Of a stretch of DNA of 64,000 nt, positions 1 to 8,309 are shown piece after piece. Position numbers and translations under genes: made by a program. The stretch is from NCBI RefSeq assembly GCF_002947535.1, contig NZ_PUAP01000019.1, positions 1 through 64,000 on the forward strand. Direction: 5' to 3'. The number at the start of each line of letters is the position of its first letter. Position 1 is the stretch's first letter. The notes beneath the pieces are model-generated. The model was not told where the DNA came from, did no database searches, and saw only the letters and a program-made list of their open reading frames with translations. The stretch is from Enterococcus mundtii. GTDB lineage: Bacteria; Bacillota; Bacilli; Lactobacillales; Enterococcaceae.

Positions 1-5
1 ATATT

Positions 6-95
6 GGAGGATTACCCAAGTCCGGCTGAAGGGAACGGTCTTGAAAACCGTCAGGCGGGTAAAACCGTGCAAGGGTTCGAATCCCTTATCCTCCT
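6..95 (+). tRNA. tRNA-Ser (anticodon TGA)
   Basis: A 7-bp acceptor stem (GGAGGAT with ATCCTCC), a long variable arm typical of class II tRNAs, and an anticodon loop CTTGAAA carrying TGA identify it. The T arm contains GGGTTCGAATCCC. It is the first complete gene of a seven-tRNA cluster. No CCA is encoded. Confidence 0.95.
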
Positions 96-107
96 TTTTC
101 ATATTAT

Positions 108-181
<74 letters not shown>

Positions 182-199
182 TTAAAAACTAAAAACATT

Positions 200-272
200 G
201 GTTCCGTGGTGTAGGGGTTAACATGCCTGCCTGTCACGCAGGAGATCGCGGGTTCGATTCCCGTCGGAACCG
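200..272 (+). tRNA. tRNA-Asp (anticodon GTC)
   Basis: The acceptor stem pairs GGTTCCG with CGGAACC, the anticodon loop is CTGTCAC, and the discriminator base is G. It lies 18 nt after the fMet gene and 3 nt before tRNA-Phe. Confidence 0.95.
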
Positions 273-275
273 TTT

Positions 276-348
276 GGCTCGGTAGCTCAGTTGGTAGAGC
301 AATGGATTGAAGCTCCATGTGTCGGCAGTTCGATTCTGTCCCGCGCCA
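276..348 (+). tRNA. tRNA-Phe (anticodon GAA)
   Basis: The anticodon loop TTGAAGC carries GAA, and the D arm and T arm are canonical. The acceptor strands are GGCTCGG and CCGCGCC, which pair at six of seven positions; position 4 (T) faces position 69 (C). The rest of the fold looks intact, so I treat it as functional. Confidence 0.93.
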
Positions 349-352
349 TACT

Positions 353-423
353 GCGGGTGTAGTTTAGTGGTAAAACCACAGCCTTCCAAGCTGTTGTCGC
401 GAGTTCGATTCTCGTCACCCGCT
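353..423 (+). tRNA. tRNA-Gly (anticodon TCC)
   Basis: The acceptor stem pairs GCGGGTG with CACCCGC and the anticodon loop is CTTCCAA. The D loop is short, and the 71-nt length is normal for glycine tRNA. Confidence 0.95.
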
Positions 424-434
424 TTAGTTTTTAT

Positions 435-508
<74 letters not shown>

Positions 509-528
509 TTACTTTCATATTATTAACT

Positions 529-600
529 GGCCCGTTGGTCAAGCGGTTAAGACACCGCCCTTTCACGGCGGTAACACGGGTTCGAATCCCGTACGGGTCA
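529..600 (+). tRNA. tRNA-Glu (anticodon TTC)
   Basis: The acceptor strands GGCCCGT and ACGGGTC pair with one G-T wobble, and the anticodon loop CTTTCAC carries TTC. It is the last tRNA of the cluster and is followed at once by a terminator. Confidence 0.95.
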
Positions 601-603
601 TCG

Positions 604-632
604 AAGATACTTCAAGCAAGTATCTTTTTTAT
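604..632 (+). terminator. terminator of the tRNA cluster
   Basis: A 9-bp perfect stem (AAGATACTT with AAGTATCTT) around a 5-nt loop runs into a T tract, four bases after tRNA-Glu. This is a standard intrinsic terminator for the tRNA operon. Confidence 0.85.
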
Positions 633-2128
633 TTACAGTAAAATGGCATGGCTCTTCGACAAGTAATGTTGATGAGTTCAAATTGAAAGAATTTCATCGA
701 GAATCAATTGAAGCAGAAATACGCTTCGATTGGTTCTTTTTTATTTGGATCGATCTTGGAAAAACAAGCCCTGGATCAAGTAAATACGGTCACGAAATTA
801 GAGAAAATTACGGTAAACATAAGCGACTCGTTTAATGACCTTGATTTTATTGTTTGTCCCTTCCAATGTCCAATGCCCGTTACTATAAGGTATTTGGATG
901 ACGTTCTATATTTGATCACTTTGATTCTACATAACTGTTGGTTGATAATCTAAGTGTACATGAATGATATAGGAGAAGGTCTACCTTCTTTGTTTTCTTA
1001 AAGTCAATTCTTTGGGAAATGATATTTTTGTCTGGTAAACTAAGTGATTTTTTGTAGAATCGTTCATGCCGATATTCTTTCTTGAGGGGGAGATTTGGTC
1101 GATGTAATTCTAATAAATTAACATTCTCTTTTTACAAAAAAGTAGGTTAGTAGAAAATAAAACTATTTTCCACCATTTTTTAATGGTACTGAACTAAACA
1201 AAAGTCGATTTTTTCTTTATTCATTTGCTTTATTATAGAGCTTTTATCGTCTATTTGACTTTAGAGATGAGGAAATGATTCCTCTCATCATATAAATCTA
1301 ATATTTTTTTGTAAAGACAACCATTTGACTGTTGTTATAGTGATTACTTCTATGATCACTTTTTTCCTTTTTGAAAGATTATTTTCTTAAGCCTACCTAT
1401 TAATTGATGTTATGGATGAGTTTTTTTTTCGTGATTTTAAAATAAATGGGTGGGTTTTATAGTAGTAGTCACTATACTAGAATTAGCTAGAATGTACGAA
1501 ATATGACAACATAATTCCATAAATTTTTTAACACCATCAAATAAGTTGATTAGTTTTTAACTAGATGACAGGAAAAAATCTAGTTAGGAGGATGATATGG
1601 ACAGAAAAGAAGTAACAGAAATACTGATGGTTTTAAAGAATGAATAAACTAGGCTACTTTCTTAAGAACAACAGTTGCTGCTCAAAAGAAACAAATTGAT
1701 CTAACCATTCTTAAGCAAAAAGAGGATTGGAAGTTGAAAGTCAGTGCTCAAGTAAAAATGTAAATATGAGTAAGAAGAAAATACAATGAGTAGGGAGGGA
1801 ACCTAATTAGTCAAAACATGTAATATCTATAAATAAGAAAAGAAGATTCGACAGATACATCGAAAACTAACCAATCTTCGTTCGAACCATATCTATCAGT
1901 CGTCAACTGAAATAGAGATAGCAATGCCAGTTAGAATTTAGTTATAGTGTTGGATCTACGAGCATTTCGTCGTAGATATAGCGAATTTATTTTATCCGAA
2001 TTGACGCCTCTTAGTGAAGCAAATGAGAGTAGTCAGCAAACCGTAAAGGTAGAAGCAGAAAAGAAACATTGATCTGACAACTTTTATGATTGGTTAGGAT
2101 TATTTATAGATTTTTGGCAAAGGAAAAT
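633..2128. other. AT-rich gene-poor gap with gene remnants
   Basis: About 1.5 kb with no convincing gene. It holds a G-U-rich hairpin followed by T residues at 700-742 and a short 6-bp hairpin with T run at 1339-1365. An 8-bp inverted repeat (AACTAGAT/ATCTAGTT) at about 1559-1586 lies directly before an AGGAGG and a 16-codon ORF at 1597-1647. That leader resembles the one before the gene at 5086, including the shared GGATGATATGGACA string, so it is probably a decayed relative. A second open stretch at 1947-2072 could be the 3' remnant of another gene; I do not recognise it. Confidence 0.6.
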
Positions 2129-4930
2129 ATGAATACCGAAGAAATGATGAAAGAAAACAATAGAAATGAATTTCTCCAAAAACTGGAGATATTAGCATTA
2201 GCACTATCGTTAAAAGAAAATAATCAAAGAGTTGCTTCACCAGAGTTTTATGGTTCACTATATTCAACATACATAAAAATGCTAGAAAATGATGATGATC
2301 AGTACTTTATTGATAAAGAAAATCAGTCAAAAGTGATTGATTCGCTTAAAAGATCGATGGATTTTTATACCAGCGATCATCCAAGTTTTCTACAGAAAAC
2401 CATTGAAAAAATGACAAATAATGATCCATCAGATTTCATGATTTTCCAAAATTTAAATCACCTAGACAAAGCTGGAAGTATTTTACCACATTATTGTGGC
2501 TGGATCGTTTATAAAAGGGAACATGATTTGTTTGTTGTTCAAGTAGATAGAAAAGAGCAATTTGGCGTAGGTCAGGTGTCTTATGCTAGGATTCCAATAA
2601 CAAAAATAGCTTGTTTAAGTGAACTATTTTTTTTGAAGTTGAACTTGCTGAATCCAAATGAGTTCTCTTTATTCCAAGGGATCAAATCAATTTCAGCTGG
2701 ATTTCAGGAAATTACTGTTTTAAATAATATAGAGAAACAGGGAATTGACAATCCAGTCAGTGCCTTAGCGGATATCTTAAAAGTACTATTGTTCCATTAT
2801 ACAACAGATCTTTTTTCGTTAAATACGACTGAAATGGGAAAGTCACTCTGGCATGGTGCTAATATTCAGCTAACTATACAAATAAGAGAAAGCCTTCTTG
2901 CAGCAATAAAAACGGACAATCATATCTGGAATGAACAATTTGACTACATTTTTGATTATTATTTGTATCAAAGTGAAAATATTGGAATCAATGCAATTTT
3001 ACCTCGTAATAAACAAAGTGACTGGCGGAACAGTATCAAAAAAAGTTTTAATAGTGATCCTTATATCCACGCATTGATGAGTAGCAATGGAAAGATTTCA
3101 GGAATAGATGAGGAGGCATTGCAAAAAAATCTTGTCTTAACCGTTAAACCAGTTCATGTACTGTATGATCGAGAGCTCGCACTAGTCAGTTCTACTGAAT
3201 TGATGAATACACTCTATCATGATGGAATGTTGATCACCATATATGAAGATCGGTTGCCTATGATCAAGAAACCTATAGCAAAAGAAATGAATCAACGTTT
3301 CCTTTCAAGGTTACAAGAGCGATACCAAGAAATAAATAAGGAAATGAAGCGACGTATCATAAAGAACCAACCAGAAGAACTAACCCTGAAAAGTAATAGT
3401 TATAGCGTAGTTCAGCTAGGAACAAACGTAGTATCAACAAGTGACAGTAGTTTTTTTCAAACAGAAACAATGAAACAACAGAAAAAACATGTTTTTTCAC
3501 GAAACATAGATATGTTGGCTCTGACGTTATCGTTAAAATCCAATGATGATATCAACTGTTTTCCAGGAATTTATGACCTATTATTTTCGACCTACATTAA
3601 AATGATCAAAAATGACCAGGAAGCTTTTTTTATCGATAGGCAACGGCAACCAAATATTATCCAGTCCTTACAACGAACATTAGAGATATACAAACTAACA
3701 GACATAGAAGACTTACATAATATTTTTGGGAATTTAAGAAATAATGATCCAACGGACTTTGTACTGTTCCCAGCTTATTTTCATATGTTAGATCCAAAAG
3801 AGGGTGGGCATATTTGTGGATTGACCATATATAAAAGAGACAATGAATTGATTATTATGCAAGTAGATAAGGAGTCTTTTTATGAATCAGGTGCAGTATC
3901 TTATGTTAAAGCACCGTTAAAAAATATTCAGGAGTTAAGTCAAATCATCTTCTCTGCACGAGAATTTTTTGATTTTAAGCCATATGGTATCCTAAGAAAA
4001 ATCGAAGCTATTTCTCATAAATTCAAAGCGATACCAGCGATAAAACTAGCGCATCAAACTACTGGTAATTGTGGAATTATTGAAATAGAAGCCACTTTGA
4101 GATTGATTTTATTCCACTGTAAAAAGGATATTTTTGATTTACATATATATGATCGAATCACACCAAAATGGGGGGGAGATGGACAAGGTTCAGCAACTAT
4201 AGAGATGAAGGTACGATTTGTTGAGGCAATGAAAGGAACAAATCAAGAATGGAATCAAAATTTTGATTATCTGTTAGGTCATTATATTTATCGAAAAAAG
4301 CAATCAATGCAATGGGGAGAAGCACAACTATCTGTACATAAAGATTATTGGTATACAAGTATACGTCATTTATATTCTAATGATCTTTACATTTTAGAAA
4401 TACTGAATAGCGGGGGAATGATCCCAGCTGTCTTTGATTTATCTTTAAAAGAGAAAATGATAGAAATCGTAGGAAAAGTAGGTATAGTGTTGAACGGAGA
4501 AATCAAAGCAGTCGGGTTATCTGACCTATACAAAGAATTTCGAGAAAATACCTATGAACTAGAATTACTAAAAGGGAGACTCTCTTTTCTCAAAATCCCT
4601 GTAGCAAAAGAAATGTTAGACTACTATATTGCTCGCATAAAGGCAAAAAATATAGAAATAAAGAAGGAAATCAGTCGACGTATCGGCATTGAACCAAAAG
4701 AATCTTCCTGTCAAATGATGGATCGTCTACCAATAGTATCCCCAACTGCTAGCGTTCAAAGCCCTCAATTATCATCAGCTACTTCTCAAAGAACAACAGG
4801 GACTATGGTACCTGTGACGAATCGCTTTACTTCAATGATTGATCAAGTAAAACAGATATCAGAAGCAAAAAATCAACATTTAGTCAGTAAACGGGTCAAA
4901 TGTAAAGTGCCTAATACATTGACAAAATAA
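2129..4930 (+). CDS. giant two-module protein A, clan CE-like
   Basis: A protein of about 933 residues made of two related modules (roughly residues 10-420 and 450-860) plus a variable tail. Each module has the order LALALSLK-like start, NNDPTDFM-type motif, a predicted beta hairpin, a helical block ending in WNxxFDY, a DPYI motif, and a PIAKEM motif before a charged coiled segment. Module 2 shows His561, then Asp580 (His-x18-Asp), then Gln643 and Cys648, a layout like clan CE cysteine proteases and YopJ-type acetyltransferases. In module 1 the Cys position is Pro209. There is no signal peptide or membrane segment. I chose ATG 2129, which has AAAGGAA just upstream, over the TTG at 2090. The enzymatic assignment is inference from motif spacing. 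A second Cys (in LFHC) is conserved in more modules and could matter instead. Confidence 0.75.
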   Translation: MNTEEMMKENNRNEFLQKLEILALALSLKENNQRVASPEFYGSLYSTYIKMLENDDDQYFIDKENQSKVIDSLKRSMDFYTSDHPSFLQKTIEKMTNNDPSDFMIFQNLNHLDKAGSILPHYCGWIVYKREHDLFVVQVDRKEQFGVGQVSYARIPITKIACLSELFFLKLNLLNPNEFSLFQGIKSISAGFQEITVLNNIEKQGIDNPVSALADILKVLLFHYTTDLFSLNTTEMGKSLWHGANIQLTIQIRESLLAAIKTDNHIWNEQFDYIFDYYLYQSENIGINAILPRNKQSDWRNSIKKSFNSDPYIHALMSSNGKISGIDEEALQKNLVLTVKPVHVLYDRELALVSSTELMNTLYHDGMLITIYEDRLPMIKKPIAKEMNQRFLSRLQERYQEINKEMKRRIIKNQPEELTLKSNSYSVVQLGTNVVSTSDSSFFQTETMKQQKKHVFSRNIDMLALTLSLKSNDDINCFPGIYDLLFSTYIKMIKNDQEAFFIDRQRQPNIIQSLQRTLEIYKLTDIEDLHNIFGNLRNNDPTDFVLFPAYFHMLDPKEGGHICGLTIYKRDNELIIMQVDKESFYESGAVSYVKAPLKNIQELSQIIFSAREFFDFKPYGILRKIEAISHKFKAIPAIKLAHQTTGNCGIIEIEATLRLILFHCKKDIFDLHIYDRITPKWGGDGQGSATIEMKVRFVEAMKGTNQEWNQNFDYLLGHYIYRKKQSMQWGEAQLSVHKDYWYTSIRHLYSNDLYILEILNSGGMIPAVFDLSLKEKMIEIVGKVGIVLNGEIKAVGLSDLYKEFRENTYELELLKGRLSFLKIPVAKEMLDYYIARIKAKNIEIKKEISRRIGIEPKESSCQMMDRLPIVSPTASVQSPQLSSATSQRTTGTMVPVTNRFTSMIDQVKQISEAKNQHLVSKRVKCKVPNTLTK

Positions 4931-5085
4931 CTGATGAATCTTGAAAAATATATATGTGATTTTAGTAAGTTAATCAATAGGATTCTGTGGTTGTGAACTT
5001 ACTTAATAGATACGAAGGACAAAAACAACAGGTTTGTAATAAGGGGAGTCATAAATAACTAGACTAGATAGGAGGAAAGGATGAT

Positions 5086-7947
5086 ATGGACACGGAAGAT
5101 GAATTTATTAAAAGATTAGATATGCTAGCTTTGGCACTATCACTGGATACAATGTCGGAAAACTTTCGTTCATCATTAGGAATGTATGAGTTAGTTTTTT
5201 CAACTTACATCAACATGATCAAGAACGATCCTAATGAATTTTTCACTGAGAAAGGGCAACAGGCGAGAGTACTTGAATCCTTACAACGATCAAAGGAATT
5301 CTGTAGTATTGAAAATACAGAGACCTTGAAAAAAATGTTGGAAAATATGAGGAGTAATGATCCAACAGATTTTATGATATTTCCTATTCCTATTAAGAGT
5401 CCGATTGGCGAATATATGCAGCCACAGTTGAACACCTTAACAATATATAAAAAAGAAGATTATTTTGTTGTGACGCAGGTAGAGAATGGACAACAGGCTG
5501 AGCCAAGGCAACTGGATTATTTTTGGATACCCTTAATGGACGTAGCTAGTTTATGTGAAATTATCTCTTTAAGTCGTAACACGATTGAATCAATTGATTC
5601 AGTAGTACCCAATATAGTTGATGAAATCAGAGAAATTTCAGACCAATACCAAGTTACGTCTACGCCCGCTGATAAAAAAGAAACGATAGCGTTCAATGAT
5701 CATTGGATCGGGAAAGTAGAGAGTGCTTTGAGGATCATTTTGTCCAATTGTCGCTCAAATGAATTTTTTATCGACTCTACTCTTCAAACCTTCCCAACAT
5801 GGAACATGACACATCCTGATCCAAATATTGAAATGAAAAAAAGATTTGTTGAAGCGGTCAAAGGCAAAAAGCAAGAATGGAACGAACAGTTTGACTATGT
5901 TTTTGATTATTTTTTATATAAGAAAAATCGAGCGATTGAAAATTCTGTCGTAGCAACAGAGAGCTTTTATCCACCGTGGTTGAACATCGTTGAATTTCTA
6001 TTTGCAGAAGATCCCTATATAGTTGCACTACGTAAAAGCAACGGTGATATTTCAAGGACTGTTAGCACGGAACTATCTTATCTAAGAAACAGAATGGAAA
6101 TGTCCGTAGTAGATGTATTAGATGCATTAGATCAATTAGAGGGGGGAGAAGTCATTGATTTGCCATTTAGTAAGTTAGAAAAAGGGCTTCATAAGAATGG
6201 TGAAATCATTAGCGTTTATAGAGAACGATTACCTCTAATCAAACTTCCGATAGCTAAGGAGATGACCCAACTTTGTCTTTCAAAAATGGAAGTTCGCTCT
6301 CAAGAAATTGAGGGTGAATTAAAGCGTCGTATGACAATAAGAAGAAAGCTAGTTGAAAGCAGTAGAATCACGCAGTTCGCCTCAAAAGTAGTACCGACTA
6401 GTCTCATGGATTATGTCACTCCGAACCAAGAGGCAATGGAGCAAAGACAAGAATTTACAAAACGAGTGGACATGCTAGCTATGTCATTATCGCTGAACCC
6501 GAATGATCAATCGTTTGTTTCACCGGAAAGTTACGAATTACTATTTTCAATCTATGCGAAGATGATCAGAACTGATTACAATAGTTTTTTTGTTGATCGA
6601 ATACAAACAATGAATATTGTCCATTCGTTAAAAAGAACAATCCAACTGTATCGCATGGATAGTGCAGAAAGTCTCCAAACTATTTTCGAAAAACTGAAAA
6701 ATTATGACTCCACCGATTTTATGCTTATTCCGGTAGCTTTTTCTACTGATCATTCACATAAGTATTTTGGACATGTTTGCGGTCTGACGATTTACAAAAA
6801 AGAAAACAATTTTATTGTGATGAAAGTGGATCAAGAACAGTCCTATCGTACAGGAGCGGTATCATATGTGAAAGTTCCTTTTGAAAAGGCAAGAGCGCTG
6901 AGTCAATTGCTTTTTTCAGAACGTCATTTTTCAAATGAAAAACCATACGATATACTTAAAAAAATTGAAGGGTTATCACATGAGTTTCGCCCGATTCGAG
7001 TAATACAACTCAAAGAGCAAACCATTGATAATTCAGTCATTAGTGAAATAGAAGCATCGTTGAGAACTATCCTGTTTAATTGTAAAAAAGATATATTCCG
7101 TTTGAATGACCAAGAGAAGGTGACCCCCAAATGGGGCAAGTTGAATGAGCCTATGTTAGCAAGGCCTCAGAGGCGACAAAATTGGTGGATGGAAGATCTT
7201 GGAACTACTTTAACAATGAAAGAGAGATTTCTTTTTGCAGTTCAAGGAATTAATGGAAATTGGAATAAAAATTTTCGATATATCTATGATTATTATTTTT
7301 ATTTTAAAAACATATGTAAAAAAATGGAACATACAGGAATTGATCAAAAACAAGCTCTTCTTAAGAATATTCGGTATCTTTTTCAGCATGATCCTTATAT
7401 TCAAGAAATGGTAAACAGAGGAGGACAGATTCCAACGACCTTTGATGAACAACTCAGAAAAAAAGTGAAGGAAATGGTTGAATCGATGGGATCGGTATCT
7501 GAGAATGTCTTGAGAATAATGGAGACATCTAAGATCCAGCAAGAGATTCAAATTAACGCGTATGTGCAAGGTTTTATAAAACAACGAATCCCATTTATCA
7601 AAATACCCGTAGCCAAAGAAATGTCCGAACACATGGTTTATTGTACTGAAATAAAGAACGACAGATTACAAAGAGAATATCAGCGACGTGTAGATCTCGC
7701 ACAAAAGAAACAAAAGGAAGAACCGATCTATCGCTCGACCACTATGCCGATTACGGAAACCCCAACTCCAGTAGCACACAGCTCTCGTACCTCACCTAAT
7801 TTGCTAGCGAGAAGTGCAGAGTTTGGTGATACTCTAAAAGGGCATTTTTCTGAACTATGTGATCGAGCAAAAAATTTATCTGGATCTGTAAGCAATAATC
7901 TAGAGAGAAAAGCAATAGACAAGAAGAATCCTAGACAAGAGAAGTAA
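5086..7947 (+). CDS. giant two-module protein B, pseudoenzyme-like
   Basis: A 953-residue paralog of its neighbours with the same two-module plan, preceded by a strong AGGAGG. None of its putative active sites is complete. In module 1 the His position is Gln114, Asp is Glu133 and Cys is His206. In module 2 His563, Asp582 and Gln645 are kept but Cys is replaced by Ser650. Structural motifs are preserved (NDPTDFM, WNEQFDY, DPYI, PIAKEM), so the fold is probably maintained while chemistry is lost. No signal peptide or transmembrane helix is visible. It sits 155 nt after protein A and 362 nt before protein C, all on the same strand. Function unknown; it may be a binding partner or decoy of the other two. 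Confidence 0.75.
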   Translation: MDTEDEFIKRLDMLALALSLDTMSENFRSSLGMYELVFSTYINMIKNDPNEFFTEKGQQARVLESLQRSKEFCSIENTETLKKMLENMRSNDPTDFMIFPIPIKSPIGEYMQPQLNTLTIYKKEDYFVVTQVENGQQAEPRQLDYFWIPLMDVASLCEIISLSRNTIESIDSVVPNIVDEIREISDQYQVTSTPADKKETIAFNDHWIGKVESALRIILSNCRSNEFFIDSTLQTFPTWNMTHPDPNIEMKKRFVEAVKGKKQEWNEQFDYVFDYFLYKKNRAIENSVVATESFYPPWLNIVEFLFAEDPYIVALRKSNGDISRTVSTELSYLRNRMEMSVVDVLDALDQLEGGEVIDLPFSKLEKGLHKNGEIISVYRERLPLIKLPIAKEMTQLCLSKMEVRSQEIEGELKRRMTIRRKLVESSRITQFASKVVPTSLMDYVTPNQEAMEQRQEFTKRVDMLAMSLSLNPNDQSFVSPESYELLFSIYAKMIRTDYNSFFVDRIQTMNIVHSLKRTIQLYRMDSAESLQTIFEKLKNYDSTDFMLIPVAFSTDHSHKYFGHVCGLTIYKKENNFIVMKVDQEQSYRTGAVSYVKVPFEKARALSQLLFSERHFSNEKPYDILKKIEGLSHEFRPIRVIQLKEQTIDNSVISEIEASLRTILFNCKKDIFRLNDQEKVTPKWGKLNEPMLARPQRRQNWWMEDLGTTLTMKERFLFAVQGINGNWNKNFRYIYDYYFYFKNICKKMEHTGIDQKQALLKNIRYLFQHDPYIQEMVNRGGQIPTTFDEQLRKKVKEMVESMGSVSENVLRIMETSKIQQEIQINAYVQGFIKQRIPFIKIPVAKEMSEHMVYCTEIKNDRLQREYQRRVDLAQKKQKEEPIYRSTTMPITETPTPVAHSSRTSPNLLARSAEFGDTLKGHFSELCDRAKNLSGSVSNNLERKAIDKKNPRQEK

Positions 7948-8309
7948 TTTTGCATGATTTATTTTAATGGAAAGGGAAGAACTCATAGAAAGCAATAACT
8001 ATGGAAATGAATGGATAAAAATTAGATATGTTCGCTTTAAGGTTGCCATTAAAAAAAGTATATGAGGTTTTGGTTCATTCAAAGGTCATAGATTGCTATT
8101 TACACCTTACCTACAAAGTGGGCATATGAAGAAACACATGAGAGAAAGGATGGATTTAAATACCTAACCATAATGTACAAGGTATTTGTCCCTCCTTTCT
8201 CTCTTTTCAAAAACAAAAAGTTTGGTATAAACGTGTTTTATTCAATTCTCAATACGGTGAATGTTGCAACAAATTTTAAGATTATTTATTTTGGAGGTAA
8301 CCATAAATA
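7948..8309 (+). pseudogene. remnant of another module protein
   Basis: The gap between proteins B and C holds a degraded copy of the module start. From 8019 to 8129 the frame reads KLDMFALRLPLKK and then loses resemblance before a TGA; compare KRLDMLALALSL at the start of protein B. There is no good start codon or RBS for it. It shows that the array once held, or tried to add, a further copy. The rest of the gap holds only the RBS (TTTTGGAGG) of the next gene. Confidence 0.5.

Noticed and set aside
708-953. 81-codon open frame after the tRNA cluster
   Set aside because: It has no ribosome binding site, its start lies inside a terminator-like hairpin (700-742), and the product resembles nothing I know; more likely noise.
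7210-7632. 140-codon minus-strand open frame inside giant gene B
   Set aside because: It is antisense to a well-supported conserved module and has a low-complexity hydrophobic composition; a shadow of the real frame.
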